This document shows, piece after piece, positions 28,801 to 39,530 of a stretch of DNA of 64,000 bases. The position numbers were made by a program, and so were the translations under genes. Each line of letters opens with the position of its first letter. Position 1 is the first letter of the stretch. Source of the stretch: Symsagittifera roscoffensis (Eukaryota > Xenacoelomorpha > Acoela > Convolutidae); NCBI RefSeq assembly GCF_963678635.1, contig NC_087066.1:53396312-53460311 (forward strand), written 5' to 3'. Under the pieces are notes generated by a model, which was not told where the DNA came from, ran no database searches, and was given only the letters and a program-made list of their open reading frames with translations.

Positions 28801-31292
28801 GCATTGTAATCTGTGACAGTTGATCCTCTCTATTTCTGTCTCTCAAAGTCACTGAAGTTCCCGCTCACATATCCCATGAACTTCTTTCCTAGTATTGACT
28901 CTAATTCTTCCTTGGTTCTCTCTGGAACTGCTGAGAACATCTTACATAGCAACTCGTATGACTTCTCGGACATTCTCGCCAGTCTCACACACTTCGGCAC
29001 TGAGAAGGCTTGATCCACGATCGTTCTCGTACTCTTTACGTCCACAGCTACGAAATGTACAGGGTATCTGCTCCTGCACAATGGAGCTAATGTTGAAATA
29101 CCAAATATCGTGCTCGTGATGGTCTACAATAAGTCTCACTGTGTCTGATGTTCATTTCCGTCTCGATTGCTTCCCTCCATTTTCCTATGTATTTCTGCTC
29201 AGTCTGCAGAACTCCTGGGAATACTTCTACACCGATGGCTGTGACCATCTCATGTTTCTGTTCTAGATTCAATAGTGACTCTAAAGAACTAAACATGCTG
29301 TAGAATCCTAGTGCGGTCACTAGATTCACCTCGGTTCCTCCATGGCAATCGGCTATCAGTTCCGTTTCTGATCTTGCTTTCATCACTACGTTTCCAAACA
29401 ATACCCTCAATTGCTTGTGTTGTCTCTCCAGGGTCTTCACACAGTACAGACCTCCACAAACGTGACCCTCCAGTCCACAGACTTCCGCCAGACAGCTACC
29501 AGGTTTGACCCAGTCTTCTGGTCCCCAGCCAGGCAACTCCACTTTATCTTCTCCGTTGCTCTTAGAGGCCGTTATCATCACATTATATATGATGTTGAGG
29601 TCACGCAGGTTATAGTCTGCATTCAGTTCCCTCTGTACGTCTTGTGTCGCCCGTAATATCGAGTCAGCGTTGGGACTATGACACCATGATGGCCTCATCA
29701 ATTCCCACACTGCCATCAAGCTCGTTCTCAGTAATTCATCTGAGAATCCCAACCCAAACTCCACTCTTTTGTCGGATTTTGGTACTGAAGGTGCAGTCAC
29801 CTCTTCTTCCAAGACCAGTCCCAATTTGGCCTGTGGATTGTTACAATTCGTTACAATTCTGGACGTCCAGAATCTTAGCAACACCGCCTGCTCATAATCG
29901 AAGAAGCAATCGCGTATATCCTCACTCAGGAAAGGATTGTACGCTATCCCTATGATCCCGGATACGTAGCTATACGATTTCTTCTTGATCGGTCCACAGT
30001 ATTCACTGGATTTCGGCAGTGCCCCATAGATTCTTTAGCGAGTCTCAGCTCCTTGTTGGAGAATCTCCAAATTTCGTCTATCTTTCTCATGGGTTCTAAT
30101 TCCTCGGGTTCTTTCATGTTCACCCTCATCGGTTAACTTGTCTGCATATCCAGCAGTGCTAGCAAGAATAAGGCTTTCGCTCGCTCATCGCCTTCCCTCA
30201 ACATCTTAGCACATATGTTTAATGCAGGTACTGAAATCTGCTCGATCAGGAATCGAATGAAACAGAGAGCGTCTCTCCGCTTCGCACACGCTACTGCTGC
30301 TTCCTCTTGGACTATCAGATCACTCAGGTTCGTCATAAGGAAAACCCTCTCCTCTTTTGATCTCTTCCTTTCTTCTGAATCATATTCTTTGCGAGTCAGT
30401 CCCATCATACACCAGGCGAACCTGAGTTGTAACTCTGTTCTCACGTAAGGTACTGCCACGAGAGCATGTATTCTTGGCGTAGTCCTTATTTCTTCTTCTT
30501 CGAAATACCTTAACACTACTGCTTTCCATGTAACGCTCACCAACTATTCCATCGTTTCTGCCTGTATGTCAGACGACGCTAACGTCCCGTACGCCTTCTG
30601 CTTGAGGGTGGTGCCTTGCAACATCGTTTCCAGATAACCTTCTATGGCCTTTTTGTCTTCCAGGGCCATCAAATACCCTCTAGCCGAGTTTCGGTATACT
30701 AACATCTCCATGTATCCACCGGTGGGTTCATCTATCGACACAGTCTCCGACACTGTTAGTCGGTTATATTCCACTGGCATTAGTTGTCCTGCGACACTTC
30801 CCTTTCCGTGATTCATGGGAGATGGCGTAAAGTCTTTCATTGTGCTCTCTCCACATTGGCTGAGTATTTCCATTTCTAAGGTTGCTCCAGTCAGAGTGCG
30901 GTCACTCCTTTTGGATTTATAACCTGTTGACTTTATTCCCGCCATGAGAATGGGTGGCACCATCGCTACATCAGTCAACATTTTATCTGTGCCAGGCAAT
31001 TGATAATCACCTTGTCCCAAATCCATGACCTCTTCGACTCGTTTTCTTTTTTCATTTTCATCGCATTGATCTTATCAATCACCAATTTCGATCGCATCGT
31101 TCCTCTCCTGGTTCTTGACAGATACACCACCTCTCCTTTATCGTCCTGCAGTGTCATCTTGATGGGAGAATTCGCTTCACTTTCATCAGTGGCCGAGTCG
31201 ATCAACAACTCACCCAGTCTCCCTTCACAATCATCAAGCTTGTCAAGGACTTCTCTCATCAAGGGTTGGTTGAGACCCGTTTTCAGAATGGA
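28801..31292 (-). pseudogene. ORF2 C-terminal third, copy R (broken, end deleted)
   Basis: Open pieces 28830-29081, 29087-29884, 30133-30543, 30544-31026 and 30975-31262 correspond to F 20500-22993. Several breaks are simple stops in an otherwise continuous frame: TAG at 30544-30546 stands where F has CAG, and TAA at 30133-30135 where F has AAA. R keeps ~60 nt (KKAIEGYLETMLQGT region) and a ~20-nt piece near 30890 that F lost, but has its own loss near 31040. The Cys cluster (CLAEVCGLEGHVCGG) is conserved near 29450-29500. No family was recognised. The deletion at 28800 removes the last segment. Confidence 0.65.
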
Positions 31293-34200
31293 CTAGGTCC
31301 CATAGCTTTGAACCACGGTCCAGACTTCTTCCATAAACGCCACTCTATCCAACTTGCATCCCGTCCTACTCTCGTGGTCTCGGTGATGTACTTCCCATTC
31401 TTCTTCAGGCAGCGTTCCCAAGAAAGGTACTCTGGCTGAGGCCTCTATTCTTCTCCTCCTAGGTGATTCCATGTGGATTCTCTGTTCATTATTTCTTGAA
31501 TTGCCAGGAGAGCTGCTCTCCGGCAAATTCCGTTTCATTTCCACAAAGGCTGACGGAGGCTCCAGTGTCGAGATGCCTTCATCCGCTGGCTCAGTCGTTT
31601 CCAACGTATCTGCATTGTTCTCAAGATCACTGAAGATATTGAAATCCAGGCTGGATGTTCCTCCTGTCGATGCTTGATCTTGTTGCATGGGTTCTTCGGT
31701 TTGACGGCTTCCTCCCTGTCCGTCATCTCCTTCTGATTTATCCTTGTTCGAGCTCGAGGGTCCTTGTTCACCATTGTCGGCTTCTCCCGGGAATCTCGGT
31801 ATGAGCAATGTACCGGCCGATCTATCTTCCTCTTCTCCATAAACCATTTTAATTTCCTCGCAGCCGAAGGGTGCTAGGAAGGTTCTCATCTGCAGTATTC
31901 CTCCCACTTTCATCTCCTGTTTTACACTAGTCAGGATTAATGAGGCTTCAGGCAGTTCGGTCCTGCCTCTCATCCTCATCGGAGCTAAGCCTAATCCCTT
32001 CCATTCCTCATCAAATCTTCCAGGCTTGGGAGTCGCGGCGTTGCTTATTCGCCTTCTCGTCGCTTGATCCGTACATGCAAATCGTGTGTATTGTAACACG
32101 GCGGCATTTCTCCCTACAAAGTATGGATCCATCGTTCCCACGAAATTCCCTATTCTCCTCTCATTGGTTTCGAAAGCTCTCAATCTAGGATTTGCACCAC
32201 GGAGACTGCTCCGAGCAACATACTTCTTATCAGAGGGAATTCAGGGATTGCCTCCGGCAGCTTCTTGTAATCACCCCAGTCCTTCGTCTCTTCTCTCACT
32301 TTATGATATGCTGCAGTGAGACGAGGCACTCTGGTTACTTCACCATTTGTTTTATCATAGGGTCTCAGATTCCAAAGCTTTGGAAACACTTCGATGTGAC
32401 CTCTTTCTACTTCTCCCATGCGATCACGGAAGTGATCGTCAAAATTGATGACCGTCATCTCTGGCTCTGATATTTTCGCAAATAACAGATCTTCACTCAC
32501 GAGCTCCTGCAATGTGTGCTGCTCACACCAGTTCAGTGTACTACCGTCCACTGCCGATATGAGGTTCAGGTGCAGCACCGACCTCCTATATGCTTCCACT
32601 TTAATGTCAGGGAACGCAAACGTGACTGCTGGTCCATAGATCACTGTCACGAACTCCGTGACTCCTCTGATCAGCGCCCAGGGATCGGTTCTCATAGCCG
32701 AGCTCAGATCGGTTAACAGCGGCATGCCTCCAACATGTCGTCTAACATCTTCCTCTCTTTCAATCGTCTCGTCTTCTCCCGTTCCAAAGCGATTTTGTTG
32801 TAAGACATACTGGATAGGAGTGTGTCTCAGGTCTCTTATATTAATCCACGAGTCCGTGGATTTCTTCATATCCAAGTTCCTCACTCTCTCTCTCTCTCAT
32901 CTGCTCTGGACAACGTGCCAGTTTCATCAGTCCTCCCAAGTTTCCGTGGGTAATTGCAATCAATGTCAGAAGTCCGTCTAGCCGCAGGTTCTGGATTCCA
33001 TCGGTGAGCAGTATCGCCGGTCCTTTCACGAAACTCTCTGCTCCAAATGTCACGAAAAAAGCTATTAGTTCCACTATCGATACTTCCACTACTGCTTGAA
33101 GGAATTCTTTTATCAAGTAGTGCGAGACTTTCGGGTAAACTTTTGCCAAAAAGGACGCGGTCCATCCGGCTCCCAACCCTTCCCGCATGCTGTCTGTCCG
33201 TTCAAAGCCTTCCTGTTCCTTCACTTCCTGGGTCCAAAAGGTTTCCAGGGTAATCTGAGACATTCTGTTCACAAATTCAGCGGTCTTTTCTCCGGCATTT
33301 TCCGCCAGGTTCACATCCTTCAACAAGTAGGCGTGTATCTTTGTGATCATCACGGGGCCTTGCTCAAAAGCATCTACACCCAACGCCGCTACTCTAGGAT
33401 TCAGGTGTATCCACTGGTTGGCTTCCGGCTTGGTTCTCAAAACCATCGCCTCCAAATGAGCTCTCGTCTCTAGTGAATTTTTCTTTCTCGTGTTTTCACC
33501 TGTCACTTCCATTGCTCGGAACCATAAGTCGTTGGACATCGCTACGATCACTCGATGGTCGTCGTCTATTCCAGGCTTAAGCTTGAGTTGTCGACTGAAA
33601 TTGGACAGTTCCAACGCCAGTATTTCGTCCAACACCAACATGTGCAGCGCATGGTCCTTGAGTCCTCTCATCGCGTTCGAGATATCTGACCACACTGCAG
33701 GTAGCTCAGCCCTGAGTGGACTTAGGTTCTCCATCTCTATCATGCGATTTGGGGCTGATATGATCACATCATATTTTCTTTCCGAAAGCAAGGTCACAAT
33801 CGCATATACGAATTTCAGTTCATCCGGGAGATGCGCATACCCCGGAGACAACGCGAATACTACTCTCAGTGTCACTTTGGTGAACGACCCCTCCTTCGTC
33901 GCATCAACCACTTCACCCATCGACTCAAGGATATCTTTTATCGCTGGCCACACAGCGTTCTCTGCCGTTGTAGGGACTCTGAGTCTGCTCAGAAAACCTC
34001 TACTGTGTAGATGGTCATTGATGCCAGCAAACACAATCGTAATTGGATTCATGTCTGTCTGCCTTTGTACCCCTATAGCCAGAGATATCGATTGCAGTAG
34101 GTTCAGGTCGACCGCTGCCAACATTATGACGTCCGGCCAAAACAAAGACTTGGAGGTGTACACGAACTCTGAATTCGCTACTATCATAATCTTGGCCTTC

Positions 34201-34975
34201 CTCATTTCTGCCTTGTCATAGGCGGCGAAGATGGTCTCATCTTTCTTTATCGCTATCAATCCGCCGTACCTCTGGGCATCACCATCTTGATTCACTAGTT
34301 TGGGTATATTCTCTCCTTCACACGACCAGGAGGTGTCGTCAGCTGCCTGAACATCTTCACGTGTTGTCCAATCGGCGCTCTCGTCGTCAGGAATTTTCCC
34401 GGTCTCTCTTCACGATTCCCCTCATCATGATTCAACCTCACATCTTGCAATGGTCTCGCATTCACTGGTCCCATTGTGTTGTTAGAGGGCAGTCCCTCTA
34501 GGTCAGCAAATCTCAAGGCCGTCGTAGAGCTGAAATTTATGCTAGCGCCTATCAACCAGTCTACGCCGGTTATCGAGTACAATCTGCTGACGGATAGCGT
34601 CGCTCCATTCACCATCTTCCTTGTATCTTCGATGAAGCTTACCCTCTGGAGATCCAGCTTCATTAGCTGGTCCTTGTATACATGCCAGGGAGACGGTATG
34701 GGTCTTGACCACATCAACGAGCCTCTGCCCGGACGTCTCTCCTCTCGACTGGTACTTGTCGTCTCCGATCGAGTGTCCGATCTAGTGTCCGATCTAGACG
34801 TGCCGGCTGTCTCTTCGATTGGGTTGACAGGTCCTATTCTTCTCCTAGGATGGATGGTCCTCGTCATCGGCGCTTCTCCCAATCGATCCTGTACGTCTGT
34901 CCTTTGACCTGGTTCACTGGAGCTTTGTTGCCTGTAGTTCGTGACGGCCGGGACCGTACCCAAGCGTGTTTCCAA
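31293..34975 (-). pseudogene. ORF2 central segment, copy R (broken)
   Basis: Four open pieces (34295-34975, 32841-34295, 32180-32884, 31293-32183) match F 16860-20480. The upstream piece runs straight from the end of the SGNH region into the unassigned region, because R has CGA where F has TGA at 16940. The last piece likewise reads through the F stop at 19712 and carries the acidic linker to a TAG at 31293-31295. Breaks in R are one-base losses near 34300 and 32190 and a small rearrangement near 32870-32910 that includes a short CTCTCTCTCT run. Together with F this shows the region was once a single frame. The function is unknown, with a possible degenerate SGNH-like core. Confidence 0.65.
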
Positions 34976-35772
34976 CTAGGAGGCACAAAGGTGGTGATCA
35001 CCGCGTCACTCACTGTTCCTTCTTCCTTCAGCACTCCCGTGTCAAAGAGTTCTGCTTCCAGATCGTCCAACCGCTCTTGGAAGACTCGATTCAACCAAGC
35101 TTGTCCTTCGATACTGTCGAAGTGGATGCCGTCCGTGGTCAGTCTGGCCTGATCCATAGTTCTCAACTCATGTTCGATGTCCATGAGGATCATTCTTCCG
35201 GCGTTTCGACTTGCGAGGTTCCTCAAGATGTTATTCCATCTGACGACTCCCTCGTTGTGCCTTCTTCCTGATGCTGTCAGGCTTCTCGTATTCATCGGCA
35301 CAGTGCAAACGGTCAGCACCGCGCAATTGAATTTCTGCCAGAGGTTCGTAAACAAACACACCATCATGGACTCCCATAGTGCTTCATGTTCATCTGAACC
35401 TCTGGAGATGTCATTCGTCCCAACTAAGATCATCACATTGGGGATCCTCCCTGGATTCATCAGTTCCACCATTCGATATAACTGGGCTATCGTCGCGCCT
35501 CCAAAGGCCATCACCGTGGTGACCCACGAGGTCCTCAAATTCGACAGCACTCTGACCAAGCTGTCTCCCAGTATCAGATGAGATGTCCCGAGTGGTTGTT
35601 GCTGCAGGTTTACAACCGGGCTCCAAGTCGCTCGATTGAAGCAGGCCCTCGGATCTGTCTCCGGAACTCCCGTGAAATTATATTTCAATTGATTATTCTT
35701 TTGCACGTCTATTATGCGAGACACTTTCTTCGTTGGCATCTTCCGTATTCTCCTCTCTGGGACCTGGCGCAT
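34864..35772 (-). pseudogene. SGNH/GDSL-hydrolase-like segment of ORF2, copy R
   Basis: The 302-codon open piece carries HLILGDSLVRVL, VGTNDISRGSDE and TTDGIHFDSIEGQ, the Ser, Asn and Asp-x-x-His blocks of SGNH hydrolases. Block V keeps the canonical Gly. Upstream, about 110 nt present in F (around 15950-16060) are missing, which puts this piece out of frame with 35693-36040. The domain itself is complete. A frame change near 34985 (within PPSWKH) separates it from the following segment. Confidence 0.72.
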
Positions 35773-36676
35773 TCTTGTTTGCGACCAGTCGTCCAGCTGT
35801 CTCTATCAGCTTCCTCACCGTTTGTTCCACGACGCGGTCACCCAAGGTGTCACTAGGGTCCGGGGTTGTCACTCGATCTGTCGCTGTCGGGAGCCGTGTC
35901 TCCGTTGTCTGACTCATTTCTCGAGGCGTCAAGAGCTCCATCGGGGACTGCCCACGAGGATTACTCCTTGCAGGTATCGCTTTTTCCACGCCTGTGTTTA
36001 ACGCCATCCGCTCTGTTCGCTCCTTGTAGTCCTGCCTCAAGCGCTCAATTTCTTGACCCTGCTTTTAGTTGCAGTCTTCGAACAATCTTTTCCACATGTC
36101 TCGGTCGTCCTCCGCGATGAGCATGGTCTTAGTCACCTCGTCCAGCTCCTTTTTTGTTCTTTCCAGCTCGTCCTTTATCCCATCAAGACCTTGCATGGTT
36201 TGGTTCGTCTGAACCTTCTGTTCTGCTTTCGCCCTCTTTGGTGGCACAGCTGCTCTCAGTGGTGAACCCGACGAGGCAGCCTCGCTGTTCATCTCCTGAT
36301 GCATTCTCGCCAGCCCAGGTTTGGGCTTGGAAGGCATTGGCATCTAACCTGGTTGGTAGGTCCTAGAACTTCCCAATCCAGGCTCATTCGCCAAGTCACT
36401 CCCTGAGAGAGCCCCGTTTCTCCACCTCATCACTCTCATGTTCGGGCGGTCTAGTACTCCCCTTTCTCCATATGCTGCCATCAACAGGACTTCCGTGGGG
36501 CGGTCCCCACGGTTGTCATGCCCCAAGATGTTGATCAGGGCGTTCAGCAACATGACTACCTCTGGCTCCTCCAGAGCGAAGTCCCGATCAATCAGCCGAC
36601 GATAGATCGCCTCTATCATCGGTCCTACATATGCCTCTGCCAGGTACATCAATTCATCTAAGTTGAAATTGTCCAT
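35693..36676 (-). pseudogene. N-terminal segment of ORF2, copy R: helical domain, coiled coil, linker
   Basis: Reading from ATG 36676, three pieces in one register (to 36344, 36065-36343, 35693-36040) are separated only by stop codons at 36344-36346 and 36065-36067. They match F 15032-15950. The junction RLRQDYKERTERMAL is open here while F has a TGA, showing that the coiled-coil head and the SGNH part belong to one protein. The frame is lost at about 35770 by deletion. Confidence 0.65.
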
Positions 36677-37071
36677 ACTGTTCTTCAGTTTTGATTTGAT
36701 TCGATTCGGTTCCAAGGTTTTGACTCAAGTGAGTAATTAAATGATCAATCAGGATCTAGAAAAGAAGTCACAAATATCACACTTGTCAGTTTCACCTTAA
36801 CATATATCGTTAAAATTTGCTTCAAAACAGTTCAGATAAAAAAATATTTATTCTAAAGTTTATTAAAATCAATCGGTCTCTAAAATTTTGGAATTCGACC
36901 TAAGATTGGACAGTCCAAACTTTGGATGTATTCCTAAGATCGTCATTCAGTTGTTCATGGTCACTAACCCCTACTTACCCATGATCTTAATAACCTAACA
37001 CATAACATAACATAACATAACACATATTACATACAACTTAGTATTTGGATTAACACCCTCTCGCACATCAC
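36677..37071 (-). other. Spacer between the two giant ORFs, copy R
   Basis: Non-coding and homologous to F 14634-15031. It holds a short CATAACATAA tandem run near 36998-37022 that is expanded relative to F. Confidence 0.6.
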
Positions 37072-37914
37072 TCAGCCTATACTTAAGTAATATTTCTTAT
37101 GTAGATATACTTGTATATTCGTATCAGAGAATATCACGTGTACAAGCGCGTACAATTTCCGAGGATGCAGTCTTCCTCTGTTTGGATCATAAACCGGAAG
37201 CGAGAGTTCCTTGACGTCCATTTCCACGAGGAAGTCCCTCAGCCTCGTCAAGGACAAGACTAGGTTCTCTGGGTCCACGTGCTGCTTCTCCGTCGCCCTC
37301 GTTACCAAGAAGCATAGGTATTTTCCCGGTATCTGCGACGCCGCCGGAGGTAAGGCTGCTACGCCCCCTATCCCTGGTCTTTGCTTCCAAAGGAATTCCA
37401 CGTTTTTGTATTCTCTCTTAAAATCTGCCGCTAACGCTGTCCTAAAACTCATGTCTGCTGTGATTGCTATCGCACATTTTCTATTTGTGAGTATGAAATC
37501 ACTGTCTGTTAGTATTATGTTACTTGAATATTCATTTGGTAAGTTAAAATATGACTCAACTACCCTGCCTATGTCAGGTTTCTTAGGTTCCTCGCCTGTT
37601 TCTGCTTCTAAGTCTCCTGTTTCTCTTTCTATTCTTAATTTTTTTATTATCAAGTTTTCAGTGTGGGTAAGTCCTACCCCCACTCCCCGGACAAAAATAT
37701 CCATCGACGTCCCCGTCGATCGCATACTGGGTATCCAGTCGAGGTTAGAAGCTGGAATGAGTAGTCGTCCTTCCTGGGCAGCCCAGGAAGGATCATCTCG
37801 TTCGGTTTGGATGTATTTCATGCTTTCACGATCTACGTCTTGAATCGTGACGCTGGTCTCCTCAGGATCCGAGGTCGTTTCATTCAGCCATTCTAAGACA
37901 CGCAGGTTCGTCAA
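37072..37914 (-). CDS. Acidic linker plus macro-like domain (Pol C-terminus), copy R
   Basis: The open 280-codon frame is preceded in the same register by a TAG at 37933-37935 (CAG in F), and so was once joined to the integrase tail. Residues 1-130 are an acidic linker. Residues ~133-276 follow the strand and helix order of TARG1/OARD1-like macro domains: ILTDSDFIL, CAIAITADMSF (147-157), TALAADFKREYKNVEFL, GVAALPP, YLCFLVTRATEK (199-210), LTRLRDFLVEM, ELSLPVYDPNRGRL (236-249), LYALVHVIF, and IQVYLHKKYY. Relative to TARG1 the catalytic Lys aligns with Arg206 and the catalytic Asp with Gly247. Ligand binding without glycohydrolase activity is therefore more likely. Alternative: an unrelated Rossmann-like fold. 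Confidence 0.68.
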   Translation of the reverse strand: MTNLRVLEWLNETTSDPEETSVTIQDVDRESMKYIQTERDDPSWAAQEGRLLIPASNLDWIPSMRSTGTSMDIFVRGVGVGLTHTENLIIKKLRIERETGDLEAETGEEPKKPDIGRVVESYFNLPNEYSSNIILTDSDFILTNRKCAIAITADMSFRTALAADFKREYKNVEFLWKQRPGIGGVAALPPAASQIPGKYLCFLVTRATEKQHVDPENLVLSLTRLRDFLVEMDVKELSLPVYDPNRGRLHPRKLYALVHVIFSDTNIQVYLHKKYYLSIG

Positions 37915-37932
37915 GTCTTGTTCACATGACTG

Positions 37933-38357
37933 CTATTGCTCGTCGTCGAATTCTACCTCGGGTTTCGACCAGTTGTCAACCCACTCATCGTCGTGACTTT
38001 GTGACACAGTTATTTCCTCTAGACCCACTACTTCCTCCACTATCTTCTTCATATCTATCCTATCCACTACAAAGTCGTCACCGTAAGGATTGTAATTCTT
38101 TCTGGGTCTTGTCCCGTCCTTCTGACGAGTCTGTATCGTGAACGGAAGATTCGGTTCCAAGTTCTTCGTCTGAGGGTGGTATGTCGTGGAGTGAGCCTGA
38201 GCGACCTGTGAGCGTCTCATAAGCTCTTTCGTAAGCTCTCCTACTAAAGCTGTTCCATTATCCGATTGAAACGTCATCGGAGAGCCATGTCTCGCTATCC
38301 ACGTTTGATCAGGTGGTCGCGTGTCTCTTCCGCCGAGGCAGTTATGCAGGGCACGGC
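37933..38357 (-). pseudogene. Integrase core fragment fused to Pol linker by deletion, copy R
   Basis: The open piece 37933-38277 holds MTFQSDNGTALVG (second catalytic Asp) through HSTTYHPQT. It then jumps to KNLEPNLPFTIQTRQ of the acidic linker. Relative to F about 0.78 kb is missing, including the catalytic Glu and the GPY/F module. Between 38278 and 38357 is the same one-base frame change seen in F. This copy could not integrate DNA on its own. Confidence 0.85.
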
Positions 38358-39458
38358 CTATGCATACTTCGTAAAATGATCTATCGTGACCAGCACCTGA
38401 TTATAACAATTGTCTGTCATGCATATCTTTTGGTGATCTATCTGCACCATCTCGTTGAATTCAGACGACTCGATCGATTGTAAAGGAAATCGCAACTTCC
38501 TTGGATCCTTGACCTGTTGGCATGACAGACATGCTGTTACCCACTTCTCGCATGCCTTTTTCATTCCAGGCCACTCAAAGCGCTTCAGGATCCTCTGATA
38601 TACTTTGTCGATCACCTGATGGCCCATCTGATCATGTGACCTGAATAATAGCTCTGTCTGATAGAGTTGCGGTAACACTATTGCGTTATACTTGTATAGG
38701 ACTCTGTCTTCCTTCCTTCTTTTGCAAGCCACAATCTCATCCTTGTTCAAATATAACCTCCCTTCCTTCTGCATGAAGTACTGTCTCAGGATGCGATAAC
38801 TATCTTCCTCGAGGTCCCCTTTATCCGGAGAACCAGTCTCGATCCACCTTTTCAGGTTGCTTGTCATGCGATCATTTCTCTGCGCCCTTAGAAGGTCCGA
38901 GAGTCTGTATCTCGCCTTTAAGTACGTCTTCATGACCCTCATCTGACTATTCAGCTCGTTGGGCTGGTGTGTGTCTTCTTCCATCTTAACGCACCAAATT
39001 TTTGCCAACGGCTGTGTTTCTTGTTTGAACGGCAGAAGATCAGTCCTGACTACCTCTTTCTGCGGCAACAGGCTTATCGAACGTTTCAATACCGCTATTG
39101 TCTCCAAGTCATCCGCTGCGTTGTCAAAGACTCTTTCGCGTGGTATAAGGTAGCGATCGCTGTCAGGATCCTGGTACACCTCTCTGTCCAGGTCCCTTGC
39201 CCGAGTTTCCACTAGTAGCGTGTGTATCGCTAGTTCTGACAGTTCTGATCCCGAGCTCGAGTTCCTGTCTGAATAGGTGTCCATTCCTGAGTTTCGGGAA
39301 TTATCATCCGTCGAAAAGGTTGTGCTGGAGACTGCACGCTTCTCCAGATCATGTCTGTGCCTTCTTTGCATCCATCTGAACTCCCCAGACAAAACATTGT
39401 TCTCTAGGTCTTGTTTCTCTTCAGGAATTTTCTCGTCTATCTCAGACTCCCCGGACAA
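38358..39458 (-). pseudogene. Spacer and N-terminal integrase, copy R
   Basis: The 366-codon open piece begins in the charged RNase H-integrase spacer and ends in the integrase core. The zinc-binding motif is intact: His275, His280, Cys310 and Cys313 (HDQMGH, then CLSC). VQIDHQKICMTD supplies the first catalytic Asp at about residue 341. The frame stops at TAG 38358-38360, at exactly the same codon as F 12559-12561. Upstream, TAA codons near 39460 and at 39531-39533 (CAA in F) separate it from the RT frame. Confidence 0.88.
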
Positions 39459-39530
39459 ATTTTATTGTCCCGGGTGTTGATCTTGTGATCGCTGGTTCTT
39501 CTCATCATTCGTCTCCCCGGACAAATAGTC

